The position numbers were made by a program, and so were the translations under genes. Below are positions 1 through 6,919 of a stretch of DNA of 19,550 nt, in pieces. The stretch's first letter is position 1. Every line of letters begins with the position of its first letter. The stretch is from Bacillota bacterium. Lineage in GTDB: Bacteria; Bacillota; Clostridia; Tissierellales; Sedimentibacteraceae. The stretch covers positions 1 through 19,550 of the forward strand of contig JARBUP010000018.1 of NCBI GenBank assembly GCA_029239575.1, read 5' to 3'. Below the pieces are notes generated by a model, which made no database searches, was not told the origin of the DNA, and saw only the letters and a program-made list of their open reading frames with translations.

Positions 1-319
1 CAAGAGCCAGGTACATCCCAAGACACCCGCTAGCAGCAATAAATATTTCCTCATCCTCTATAATTAACCCATATTCCTCTTCATAATATTTGATTATTTC
101 ATTTCTAAGTTCAGGATCACCCCTAAAATCAGTATATTTTGTATGACCAAGTTTAGCGTCTTTCATAGAATTGTCAATTATGATATCATCTGTTATTAAG
201 TCTGGATCTCCAAGGCTTAAGTCAATTATATCATAAAACTTTTTTGCAAGCTCATCAACTTGGCCCATAGGAGTAATCTCATTCTTCCAGTATCTTTTTG
301 ATATATATTTATTCTTCAT
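1..319 (-). CDS. Class I/II PLP aminotransferase, N-terminal part (cut by window edge)
   Basis: Reading leftward from an ATG at 319, an open frame of 106 codons runs off the window. The N-terminus carries the segment DLSLGDPDL, followed by a region containing KYTDFRGDPELRNEI and IFIAASGCLGMYLAL. This is the pattern of fold-type I PLP aminotransferases of the aspartate aminotransferase family: the substrate-gating N-terminal arm, then the start of the large domain. The PLP lysine would lie beyond the edge. The Shine-Dalgarno AAGG overlaps the stop codon of the upstream cyclodeaminase-family gene and only four bases separate the two genes, so they are almost certainly cotranscribed and probably translationally coupled. 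The substrate cannot be told from this fragment; a joint role with the neighbour in amino-acid breakdown is inference. Confidence 0.85.
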   Translation of the reverse strand, partial: MKNKYISKRYWKNEITPMGQVDELAKKFYDIIDLSLGDPDLITDDIIIDNSMKDAKLGHTKYTDFRGDPELRNEIIKYYEEEYGLIIEDEEIFIAASGCLGMYLAL

Positions 320-323
320 ACTT

Positions 324-1322
324 TTACCTTAAAGATATAATATTTTTATTATAATCCACGAACTCATTTTTAAATAATTCAGCTGCTATTCCTATATCGG
401 TTGAACCCATTCCTATTATGCATGCACATATTATTTCATCATCACTTTCTCTTCCTGTTTTTCTTCCTACAACAATTTCAGGAACTTCAGCGTGGACATT
501 TTTCTCACTTATTTTTCCAGCTTTGACTAATTTCAAAAGTTCTCCCCTGTGTGCATTTTGCCCCCAGTTGTCAACTATAAGCTTATCAGCACTTAAAGGT
601 ATGTTTTCATCAAGCTCCTGAAAAGATCCTAATGAAAATACTGTACATCCCTTTTTCAGCCATTCTTTCATAACAAGAGGCTCATTTGCTATAGTTACAG
701 TAATTATAGCATCTGAATTAATACATGCTTCCTTGTTTGAGTTGACTGCTGTTACATTAAGATTAAGCTCTTCAGACATTTCTTTTGCAAATTTTTCTGC
801 TACTTCTTTTCTTATATCTGCTACAAAAACATTTTCAATGTCCATAACTTCATTCATTGCTCTTAAGTTCATCCTGCCTTGAATACCTGCTCCAATTATT
901 CCTACATTACTTGCATTTTTAGATAATAAATATTTAGCTGCTACTCCTGTTGAAGCACCTGTTCTTATATCTGTTATATATCCTCCGTCCATTATTGAAA
1001 GAACTTCACCTGTCCTTGGATCATTAAGTATAATAACTGCGCTAATATAAGGTATTCCTTTTTTGGAATTATCGTTGAATCCCCAAACCCACTTTATACC
1101 TGACATATCAAAATCTTCTCCCAAATATGCTGGCATTGCGTTGTAAGATCCCCCATATGGTGGCCAAGCTGTACTTTCTCCCAAATCGAGAGTTATTTTA
1201 GATGGCATTACCACGTGATCATTGCCGTGGGCTTCATAAACTTTTTCGACCAGATTCAAAGTCTTTTTCATTGTTAATTTTTCTTTAACTTCTTGCTGAG
1301 ATATTAATTTGATATTTACCAT
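324..1322 (-). CDS. Ornithine cyclodeaminase / mu-crystallin family protein
   Basis: A 332-residue protein, the usual length for this family. It shows the family layout: an N-terminal substrate region, SGIKWVWGF with Lys77 at the position of the substrate-binding lysine, TDIRTGAS around Arg120, a Rossmann nucleotide motif GIIGAGIQGR at 141-150, and GMGSTDIGIA near the C-terminus with the conserved Asp. Members convert ornithine to proline plus ammonia, or act as NAD(P)H-dependent ketimine reductases or alanine dehydrogenases; the sequence alone does not decide. ATG 1322 is preceded by a strong GGAGGAG. The gene leads a two-gene operon with the aminotransferase and sits 24 bases or so behind a sigma-54-like promoter. 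A Stickland-type role, supplying proline or recycling amino groups, is inference. Confidence 0.88.
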   Translation of the reverse strand: MVNIKLISQQEVKEKLTMKKTLNLVEKVYEAHGNDHVVMPSKITLDLGESTAWPPYGGSYNAMPAYLGEDFDMSGIKWVWGFNDNSKKGIPYISAVIILNDPRTGEVLSIMDGGYITDIRTGASTGVAAKYLLSKNASNVGIIGAGIQGRMNLRAMNEVMDIENVFVADIRKEVAEKFAKEMSEELNLNVTAVNSNKEACINSDAIITVTIANEPLVMKEWLKKGCTVFSLGSFQELDENIPLSADKLIVDNWGQNAHRGELLKLVKAGKISEKNVHAEVPEIVVGRKTGRESDDEIICACIIGMGSTDIGIAAELFKNEFVDYNKNIISLR

Positions 1323-1357
1323 TTACTCCTCCAATTTTTTATTTTAATATTATATTT

Positions 1358-1373
1358 GCAATTGTCATACCAA
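1358..1373 (-). promoter_or_regulatory. Sigma-54 (-24/-12) promoter for the cyclodeaminase operon
   Basis: On the minus strand the sequence reads TTGGTATGACAATTGCA. The invariant GG (1371-1370) and GC (1359-1358) are separated by exactly ten bases, as sigma-54 requires. Only two -24 positions (C to T) differ from the common TTGGCACG...TTGCA. The predicted start lies near 1346, leaving a short leader before the GGAGGAG and ATG 1322. Confidence 0.72.
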
Positions 1374-1419
1374 GTTACATACATTGATTTTTCAATGTTT
1401 CATAACTATTAGGGCAGGA

Positions 1420-1542
1420 TTATTCTCAATATAAGAATTTATTCGGAGTTTTATTCTCATGTTGAGAATAATTTTATAAATGATGTTATTTTTGATTAAA
1501 GACTTACAGTTTCTGATTTTATTTTTCTCAATTTGATAATAA
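1420..1542. promoter_or_regulatory. Three dyad repeats upstream of the sigma-54 promoter (candidate enhancer sites)
   Basis: Site B at 1451-1471 is a perfect 9-bp inverted repeat, TTATTCTCA-N3-TGAGAATAA. Site A at 1420-1440 keeps the left arm exactly and has a degenerate right arm (TAAGAATTT). Site C at 1522-1542 has one change per arm (TTTTTCTCA, TGATAATAA). Centres are 31 and 71 bp apart and lie about 72, 103 and 174 bp upstream of the -12 element, the usual range for enhancer-binding-protein sites. The sequence differs from the dyads next to the activator gene in this window, so the cognate protein is probably encoded elsewhere. Confidence 0.65.
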
Positions 1543-1610
1543 TATTATCCATATTGCATCCCATTAAGTCAATGTTTGATATGCCTAATAAAATAAAAAT
1601 AAATAAAAAA

Positions 1611-1639
1611 AATCAAGCCCGAATATATCAGGCTTGATT
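1611..1639 (-). terminator. Intrinsic terminator of the small secreted peptide gene
   Basis: AATCAAGCC (1611-1619) pairs perfectly with GGCTTGATT (1631-1639) around an 11-base loop. On the minus strand it is followed by a run of T (complement of 1603-1610) and lies ten bases after the peptide stop codon. Plus-strand T residues at 1638-1643 could make it work both ways. Confidence 0.8.
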
Positions 1640-1649
1640 TTTTAACTAT

Positions 1650-1835
1650 TTATTTTGCACATTCTACCGCTTTTACACATTCAGAAATTCCCTTATCCAT
1701 ATCTTTTGCACATTCAGCTACTGATTGACCGCCTTTTGTTACTGCCATATTTGATACCATGTTAGCCGCATATGCATTTTGAGTTGGTCCAAGTATAACA
1801 GCCGCTGCGATAAATAAAAATAATATTTTTTTCAT
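1650..1835 (-). CDS. Small secreted cysteine-containing peptide, unknown function
   Basis: A 61-residue ORF with a clear signal peptide: MKK at the start, a hydrophobic core at about 4-16, and an AYA-AN cleavage region near residue 23. The predicted mature part is about 38 residues with three cysteines (C42, C53, C59) and alternating Lys and Asp/Glu. The start is well supported by a GGAGG site just upstream, and a strong terminator lies ten bases after the stop, so this is a complete single-gene transcription unit. No family is recognised. An odd number of cysteines allows a disulfide-linked dimer, a metal site or an extracellular signal; none is shown by the sequence. It has no obvious operon partner. 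Confidence 0.7.
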   Translation of the reverse strand: MKKILFLFIAAAVILGPTQNAYAANMVSNMAVTKGGQSVAECAKDMDKGISECVKAVECAK

Positions 1836-2122
1836 ATTTTTCCTCCAGGTTTTTTATTTATTATATCTTAACGATATGGAGAAATTATGAAGATTTACAT
1901 ATTTATTTCGAAACAAAAATATCATATTTATAAAGCTGAATATAATTATAAAGCACACAATTATTTTAATATATTTTTTAAAAATAATAACTTAATTCAC
2001 AGACACCTAAACTTAAATGTGGAAAAATATTCAAAGCTAATATATAATATCTAAATGTATAAAGTTATTTAGTTATATTTATTTTTTAAAATTTAACTTT
2101 GAAGATTCGGGAGGTAGTAAAA

Positions 2123-2662
2123 TTGAAAAAATATTGTATAGAGGTTGCAGGAGTAAAAAGAGAACTTCCTATTATTCAAATTAATGATAACCTAAGTATT
2201 GCAAGCTTCGTTATTATAGGAGATACAGAAATAGTATGTGCTTCTGCAAAGGAAATTGTAAAAAGAATGCCTGATGTTGATATGATAATAACTGCTGAAG
2301 CAAAAGGAATTCCTTTGACATTTGAGATATCAAGATTATTAAATATGAAAAAATATATTGTAGCTCGTAAAAGCATAAAACCATATATGGAATCGCCTAT
2401 TATTGATGAAGCAGTATCAATTACTACACAAAAGAAACAAATACTGGTTTTGGATAATCAAGATGCTTTAGAATTAAAAGGAAAAAGAGTAGCTATAATA
2501 GATGATGTTATTAGCACAGGAGAATCCTTGTCAGCTATTGAAAGATTGGTTGAAGCTGCTGGAGGAATTGTTGTAGCAAAAGCTGCAATACTTGCAGAAG
2601 GAAAAGCTAAATTGCGAAAAGATATTATATTTTTAGAAGCATTGCCAATTTTTGAAGAATAA
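2123..2662 (+). CDS. Adenine phosphoribosyltransferase-like PRTase
   Basis: Type I phosphoribosyltransferase of the APRT/COG0503 kind, 179 residues from TTG 2123. The diagnostic PRPP loop VAIIDDVISTGESL lies at about residues 123-136. Upstream, DMIITAEAKGIPL matches the segment that binds pyrophosphate and positions the ribose, and IVARKSIKPYM matches the flexible loop typical of this subgroup. True APRTs make AMP from adenine and PRPP in purine salvage; some relatives use xanthine or other bases, so the substrate is not settled. An upstream in-frame TTG at 2099 would add eight residues, but GGGAGGT at 2109-2115 is correctly spaced only for TTG 2123. It is flanked by intergenic DNA on both sides and appears monocistronic. 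Confidence 0.82.
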   Translation: MKKYCIEVAGVKRELPIIQINDNLSIASFVIIGDTEIVCASAKEIVKRMPDVDMIITAEAKGIPLTFEISRLLNMKKYIVARKSIKPYMESPIIDEAVSITTQKKQILVLDNQDALELKGKRVAIIDDVISTGESLSAIERLVEAAGGIVVAKAAILAEGKAKLRKDIIFLEALPIFEE

Positions 2663-2776
2663 AAAGAATCACACCCATCAACACAATCCAAAGATTAGCC
2701 TCACGAGCTGTTATGAAAAAGTTGCATGTTGGCATTTTATTTTCATCTCAAAATAAACTATTCTAAAAAATATTAA

Positions 2777-2805
2777 TTGACGATTTTTGTCGAAATATGT
2801 ATAAT
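2777..2805 (+). promoter_or_regulatory. Strong sigma-70-type promoter before the 2906 gene
   Basis: TTGACG (2777-2782), a 17-base spacer, then a perfect TATAAT (2800-2805). Transcription would start near 2812 and give a leader of about 94 bases before ATG 2906. Confidence 0.75.
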
Positions 2806-2840
2806 GGTATTAACATAATTTTACATATAATAATAATTTT

Positions 2841-2850
2841 AGAAGGAGGT
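2841..2850 (+). other. Orphan consensus Shine-Dalgarno site in the leader
   Basis: AGAAGGAGGT is nearly a full anti-Shine-Dalgarno match, but no ATG, GTG or TTG follows at a workable distance. The next ATG (2872) opens only a five-codon frame and is 21 bases away. The gene itself begins at 2906 with a weak site. It may be a ribosome standby site, a leader element or the relic of a lost start. Confidence 0.55.
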
Positions 2851-2905
2851 AAAAGCTGACATAGTTTATATATGCTAAATATAAAATAAATAAGCTAAAT
2901 TTGAG

Positions 2906-3190
2906 ATGATTAATTACAAAGGACTAACCTGCCATGCACTATTTAAAAAGTATAACAACGGAAATACTAAAATTGAATTGATTGATTCGCATACTTTCAT
3001 GCCTGTAGCTGAAGCAACAGCAAAAGTTGAAAAATTGGAAGAAAATGAAGTAGCTATTAAAGATCATTCAGACCATACAGGGGTATTAACTTCATTGATG
3101 GAAGCACAGTTAGTAAGCAAACCACACAAATACATAAGCTCAGGTTATACTAATGTTCCTGTTTGCAGGGTACTAAAAAAACATTCATAA
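2906..3190 (+). CDS. Small conserved-looking protein of unknown function
   Basis: A 94-residue soluble protein with no signal peptide or membrane segment. It begins MINYKGLTCHALFKKY and contains an acidic motif LEENEVAIKDHSDHTGVL and a C-terminal VPVCRVLKK. I recall similar short proteins in Firmicute and phage genomes with this VAIKD..N.G.L pattern, but no function is known to me. ATG 2906 is the only start possible, because an in-frame stop lies five codons upstream at 2891-2893. Its own ribosome site is poor despite the consensus Shine-Dalgarno 56 bases upstream. A near-perfect promoter lies about 100 bases upstream and a hairpin follows the stop, so it is transcribed alone. Confidence 0.65.
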   Translation: MINYKGLTCHALFKKYNNGNTKIELIDSHTFMPVAEATAKVEKLEENEVAIKDHSDHTGVLTSLMEAQLVSKPHKYISSGYTNVPVCRVLKKHS

Positions 3191-3227
3191 ACAAAAATAT
3201 AATATTTAAGATTAATAAATAAATAAT

Positions 3228-3258
3228 AAGCCTGAAAGTCAATCCAACTTTCAGGCTT
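3228..3258. terminator. Hairpin between convergent genes, probable bidirectional terminator
   Basis: A perfect 12-bp stem, AAGCCTGAAAGT (3228-3239) with ACTTTCAGGCTT (3247-3258), and a 7-base loop. It lies between the plus-strand 2906 gene and the minus-strand flavodoxin-ferredoxin gene. The flanks are AT-rich but lack a long T run on either strand, so termination efficiency is uncertain. Confidence 0.6.
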
Positions 3259-3381
3259 AAAATATATAATAATAATATATCAATATATTATAAAACTTCT
3301 TTCTGGTTTAAATTATCTATTTATATAATTTTATCGACAAGTATAGATTTCAAAACACCTCAGACCACGAATATTTTCCAA

Positions 3382-4197
3382 CTACATAAATATTTCTATC
3401 TCACGCCTTTTTTCACAATCAATTTCAAGTTCTTCTTTGTGTTTTAAATAATTAACATCATCAAAATATTTGGCATGAACAGGACAGCTTTTAATACATG
3501 CGCAGCATTTAATGCACGGTCCATTTAATTTTGAAACATTATCATTATCAATTGATTCCATTGGACAAATTTCAGAGCACAACTTACAATTCATGCAGTT
3601 TTTATTTGTTTTTGGAATAATTCTTTTGAAATCAAATGGATTTCCATCTCTATCCTTAGGCTGAAAGTATGACCTTAATGGGGTTTGTCCTTTAACAGAA
3701 ATATTTTCAGATGGAAATTCATTAAATAATTTTACTATATTGTCAGCAAATTCATAAACTATTTCCATGTCTTTCTCATCAGGGCGACCTTTAGCAAGAG
3801 TATCAGAAAAAGAATGCTCCCCTATGAATGCTCCAGCAGATATAACTTTAAATCCATTATTTATTAGGATATTTTTAAGCTCAATCAAAGCATCATCATA
3901 ATTTCTATTTCCATATACAACTATCGGTATTGCATAAGATTTACAGCCAATAATGGTATTTAAGTAATTTAATAATACATTAGGAACTCTTCCTGCATAT
4001 ACTGGTACACCTATGATGAGGATGTCATCAACACCAAACTGAACGGTTTCTTCTCTGACAGACTTCAAAGTAAAATCAATACAATTAACTTTTATTTTAT
4101 CTTTATTTTTTTCTTCAATCCTAAAAGCAATTCCATCAACAATTTTTTTCGTTGTGCCCGTAGGGCTAAAGTACATACAACTAATTTTATAATTCAT
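3382..4197 (-). CDS. Flavodoxin-ferredoxin fusion protein (EFR1-type ferrodoxin)
   Basis: A 271-residue two-domain electron carrier. Residues 1-160 form a flavodoxin-like domain with the FMN phosphate loop SPTGTTKK at 11-18 and IIGVPVYAGRVP at 61-72. The C-terminal part carries two 4Fe-4S motifs: C201xxC204xxC207xxxC211-P and C228xxC231xxC234xxxC238-P, with an extra Cys232. This matches the EFR1 family of clostridial ferrodoxins, thought to move electrons in anaerobic metabolism; the partners are unknown. A longer reading from ATG 4236 adds 13 residues, but AGGTGG at 4202-4207 fits ATG 4197. A TATAAT-like -10 (4228-4233) also overlaps the longer version, arguing that its start is not transcribed. 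The gene stands alone on the minus strand. Confidence 0.88.
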   Translation of the reverse strand: MNYKISCMYFSPTGTTKKIVDGIAFRIEEKNKDKIKVNCIDFTLKSVREETVQFGVDDILIIGVPVYAGRVPNVLLNYLNTIIGCKSYAIPIVVYGNRNYDDALIELKNILINNGFKVISAGAFIGEHSFSDTLAKGRPDEKDMEIVYEFADNIVKLFNEFPSENISVKGQTPLRSYFQPKDRDGNPFDFKRIIPKTNKNCMNCKLCSEICPMESIDNDNVSKLNGPCIKCCACIKSCPVHAKYFDDVNYLKHKEELEIDCEKRREIEIFM

Positions 4198-4320
4198 ATA
4201 TCCACCTGTATAGCTCTTTTTATATCTATTATACACGTTTGTTTTAAAAAATCTAATATTTTTTAATATTCATTAAAGTTTAAGCATTCATTCGTTGGAG
4301 CTGGCTAAAATACATAACGT

Positions 4321-4349
4321 TTGCACTAAATATAAATTCTTGTTATAAT
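4321..4349 (+). promoter_or_regulatory. Sigma-70-type promoter of the activator gene
   Basis: TTGCAC (4321-4326), 17-base spacer, TATAAT (4344-4349), with TG at 4341-4342 making an extended -10. The start would be near 4356, about 60 bases before ATG 4416. The activator therefore appears to be made by the housekeeping polymerase. Confidence 0.7.
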
Positions 4350-4415
4350 ATTCTAATAAAAGAAGTTGAATTTATTTAAATATAGTTAAGCTATTTATGA
4401 AGTGGGGGTTTATTT

Positions 4416-5843
4416 ATGGAATTAACAATAAATAATGATCGACTGCAATATCTCGAGAGAAAAAAAATACTTATTGGTGCATTAGAGTCATCATCTGACG
4501 GCATTTTGATTTCTGATGAAAAAGGTAATATTGAATATGTTAATCAAGCTTATGAAAACACTACGGGCTTAAAAAAAAAGGAAATAACAGGGAAAAATCT
4601 TAGAGACTTATTAGAACAAAAAATATTTAACACATCTCTATCCTTGTCAGTAATAGAAAATAATGCTCCAATATCCACAATACACAAATATATAACCGGT
4701 AAATCTGCTTTATCCACTGCTAATCCAATTTTTTCTGAAAATGGAAACCTTATAGGTGTAGTGAATAATACAAGAAATATTTCTGAACTTATAAATTTAA
4801 AAAAGGAGTTAGAAGATACAAAAATACTTACGCAAAAGTACTCTGATGAATTAAACCAACTTCGAAAAGAACATATAAAGACAGAAGGATTAATTTATAA
4901 AAGCAAGTCTATGGAGCAAACTTTAGAATTTTCGTCCAAAGTAGCAACTTATGATACTACAATGCTGATAACTGGAGAATCAGGAACAGGTAAAGAAGTA
5001 CTAGCTAAGTTTATACATAATCAAAGTCTGAGGAATGAAGGACCTTTTATAAAGGTAAATTGTGCAGCAATACCAAAAGAATTATTTGAGTCCGAATTAT
5101 TTGGATATGTGGAAGGTTCTTTTACAGGAGCATCTAAAGAAGGAAAAATAGGGATGTTTGAATTAGCTAATAATGGAACTATATTATTAGATGAAATTGG
5201 TGAACTGCCATTACATGTGCAACCAAAGTTGCTTAGAGTAATACAAGAGAGAGAAGTACATAGAATTGGTGCTAAAACTACAACACCACTTGATTTTAGG
5301 GTTTTAGCATCAACAAACAGAGATCTTAAAACAGATGTTGCAGAAGGTAGATTTAGAGAAGATCTTTATTTTAGATTGAATGTAGTTCCTATTAAAATTC
5401 CTCCATTAAGAGAAAGAAAAGAGGATATTCCTGAAATTGCATCATATTTTTTGGAAAAATTAAATAAAAAGTATAAGAAAAATATTTTACTCACTACTAA
5501 AGTAGAAAATGCATTACTTAGTTACTCATGGCCAGGAAATGTAAGAGAATTGGAGAATTTAATAGAATATCTTTTTATATCTAATTTTAGTGATAAAATT
5601 ACCATAGAGCTACTTCCATCTTGGGTTTTGGCGGAACATATAATGAAAAAATGTAGTTGTGTAACTGATGATAGTATTCCAAGACTTAATTATATGATAG
5701 ACATGTATGAAAAAAACATTATTACCGTAACTTTAAGCAAACACAATTCTGTAAAAGAAGCAGCGAAAACTTTAGATATTCATCCGTCAACTTTATTTAG
5801 AAAAATAAAAAAACATAATATTAAAACAGATTTTATTGAATAA
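4416..5843 (+). CDS. PAS-domain sigma-54-dependent transcriptional activator (enhancer-binding protein)
   Basis: A 475-residue enhancer-binding protein in three parts. An N-terminal PAS sensor (about 18-125, with SSSDGILISDEKGNIEYVN and NTTGL) is joined through a coiled linker to an AAA+ domain (about 160-395). The AAA+ domain has Walker A GESGTGKE near 187, the sigma-54 contact loop GSFTGA near 234 (Ser instead of Ala in GAFTGA), Walker B LLDEIGEL near 258, and SWPGNVRELENL in the C-terminal part. A Fis-type helix-turn-helix follows at about 430-470 (AAKTLDIHPSTLFRKIKK). There is no receiver domain, so it is not a response regulator; the PAS domain probably senses a small molecule or redox state. 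GTGGGGG lies before ATG 4416. The next gene starts 263 bp downstream, behind a sigma-54 promoter with three dyads, so that operon is its obvious target. Confidence 0.93.
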   Translation: MELTINNDRLQYLERKKILIGALESSSDGILISDEKGNIEYVNQAYENTTGLKKKEITGKNLRDLLEQKIFNTSLSLSVIENNAPISTIHKYITGKSALSTANPIFSENGNLIGVVNNTRNISELINLKKELEDTKILTQKYSDELNQLRKEHIKTEGLIYKSKSMEQTLEFSSKVATYDTTMLITGESGTGKEVLAKFIHNQSLRNEGPFIKVNCAAIPKELFESELFGYVEGSFTGASKEGKIGMFELANNGTILLDEIGELPLHVQPKLLRVIQEREVHRIGAKTTTPLDFRVLASTNRDLKTDVAEGRFREDLYFRLNVVPIKIPPLRERKEDIPEIASYFLEKLNKKYKKNILLTTKVENALLSYSWPGNVRELENLIEYLFISNFSDKITIELLPSWVLAEHIMKKCSCVTDDSIPRLNYMIDMYEKNIITVTLSKHNSVKEAAKTLDIHPSTLFRKIKKHNIKTDFIE

Positions 5844-5884
5844 CATTGATAAGTTTATTGGAAATTAAGTCTTTTTACTAAAGT

Positions 5885-5985
5885 GACGCAATTATGCGAC
5901 TATTTAAAAACCAATTGCAAAGTTGCAAAATAAGTATAATACAAGCTTGTAGCTAATATTCAAAGAAATCATCGCATTATTGCGA
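5885..5985. promoter_or_regulatory. Three CGCA/TGCA-N4 dyads, candidate enhancer sites of the PAS activator
   Basis: Site 1: CGCA-ATTA-TGCG (5887-5898, within GAC...GAC at 5885-5900). Site 2: TTGCA-AAGT-TGCAA (5915-5928). Site 3: TCGCA-TTAT-TGCGA (5972-5985). All have the same architecture, 4- to 5-base arms with a 4-base spacer. They lie about 160, 131 and 75 bp upstream of the -12 element, the usual enhancer range. A palindrome ACAAGCTTGT at 5941-5950 lies between sites 2 and 3. Their position directly downstream of the activator gene supports recognition by its Fis-type domain. Confidence 0.72.
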
Positions 5986-6038
5986 CTCCATTATTATATA
6001 AAAAAAGTTAATTTGGCTAAATTCTGCCCTTTTAAAAG

Positions 6039-6054
6039 TTGGCATGCTATTTGC
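6039..6054 (+). promoter_or_regulatory. Sigma-54 (-24/-12) promoter of the hydantoinase operon
   Basis: TTGGCATGCTATTTGCT has GG at 6041-6042 and GC at 6053-6054 with exactly ten bases between, nearly the consensus TTGGCACG-N4-TTGCW. Transcription would begin near 6066, leaving about 40 bases before ATG 6107. Confidence 0.88.
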
Positions 6055-6106
6055 TTTAATAAAGGCGTAACAACAAATACAAAATAAAAAAGGATGGGTA
6101 TTTATT

Positions 6107-6820
6107 ATGTCAGAACTTTACAAAGATAATGGTGCGCAGTATCAATTTGATCAAAAATTATTGCAACAGGCTTTTGAAGAAGCAAGCAAGATTTACAAGT
6201 CAAGAGGATTTCAAAAAAGAATGGGATATGGTAAAGCTCCAGTAATAACAACAGTTGATATGGCAAAAGCTTGGATGTCAGATGGTCACCCTTTTACATG
6301 TGAAAACAACAATGAGATTTGTGCTAATGCTCTTAAAGTATTAGATGCTGCAAGAAAATCAGGCGTTCCTATATTCCATACAACTACAGGTTATTTAGGA
6401 AAAGAACAATGGGACTTATGTAAATGGGATGAAAAAATTCCTATGCATACATTAGATATTAATTCAGAGTGGATGCAAATTGATCCTAAACTTGAGCCAA
6501 GACCAGAAGAACCAGTTATACATAAAAAATATGCAAGTAATTTCTTTGGTACTCATTTAGCTACAACTTTATATAAATTAGGTGTTGACACTGTAATAGT
6601 AATGGGTGCTACTGCTTGTGCATGCGTTAGACATACTTGTATGGATTCAACAGGATATGGATTTAAAACAATAGTTCCTATTGGAACTATTGGAGATAGA
6701 GTACCAGGAGTTATTGAGTGGAACTTATTCGACATAGATGCTAAATTTGGCGATGTAGAGCCTTTAGAAAATGTAATTAAATATTTAGAAGGAATTGATA
6801 GTAGCGTATATAATAGATAG
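6107..6820 (+). CDS. N-carbamoylsarcosine amidase-like cysteine hydrolase (isochorismatase family)
   Basis: A 237-residue isochorismatase-like hydrolase. The catalytic triad of the family is visible: Asp51 in ITTVDMAKAW, Lys140/141 in VIHKKYASNFFGT, and the nucleophile Cys173 in VMGATACACVRHTC. The spacing closely matches N-carbamoylsarcosine amidohydrolase (Asp51 and Cys177 in Arthrobacter), including a long N-terminal arm. The family reaction would be N-carbamoyl amino acid plus water giving amino acid, CO2 and ammonia in the cytoplasm. Other carbamoyl or amide substrates (ureidoacrylate, biuret, maleamate) are possible. It is the first gene behind the sigma-54 promoter, with AGGATGGG before its ATG, and precedes a hydantoinase gene, which supports a two-step ureide pathway. 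The exact substrate is inferred. Confidence 0.85.
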   Translation: MSELYKDNGAQYQFDQKLLQQAFEEASKIYKSRGFQKRMGYGKAPVITTVDMAKAWMSDGHPFTCENNNEICANALKVLDAARKSGVPIFHTTTGYLGKEQWDLCKWDEKIPMHTLDINSEWMQIDPKLEPRPEEPVIHKKYASNFFGTHLATTLYKLGVDTVIVMGATACACVRHTCMDSTGYGFKTIVPIGTIGDRVPGVIEWNLFDIDAKFGDVEPLENVIKYLEGIDSSVYNR

Positions 6821-6849
6821 TTAAATAATATATATGTAAATTAACTGAA

Positions 6850-6891
6850 TTAATAGGGGATACGACTAGTTTAAGTAGTATCCCCTATTAA
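6850..6891 (+). other. Strong intercistronic stem-loop between the amidase and hydantoinase genes
   Basis: TTAATAGGGGATAC (6850-6863) pairs perfectly with GTATCCCCTATTAA (6878-6891) around a 14-base loop. No T run follows directly (AATAATCTTTTCT), so it is more likely a partial attenuator or an RNA-stability or processing element than a full terminator. It ends 28 bases before the hydantoinase start and could set the ratio of the two enzymes. Confidence 0.7.
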
Positions 6892-6919
6892 ATAATCTTT
6901 TCTAAAAAGGGGAATGTAT

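Larger units (their letters stand above)
1323..1649. other. Intergenic control region, 327 bp without a gene
   Basis: From right to left it contains a terminator for the small peptide gene, three related dyads, an extra inverted repeat ACATTGA-TTTT-TCAATGT at 1381-1398, and a sigma-54-type promoter. No credible coding frame is present. The 1381-1398 repeat lies between the putative enhancers and the promoter and could be a hairpin or another protein site. Confidence 0.6.

Noticed and set aside
1836..2122. Possible purine riboswitch upstream of the phosphoribosyltransferase gene
   Set aside because: The leader is AT-rich, and I could not find the conserved purine-aptamer core or paired helices, nor a terminator/antiterminator pair.
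2729..2744. A TTGGCATTTTATTTTC stretch resembling a sigma-54 promoter before the 2906 gene
   Set aside because: The -12 GC is missing at the required ten-base spacing (TC instead), no enhancer-like dyads lie upstream, and a much better sigma-70 promoter is just downstream.
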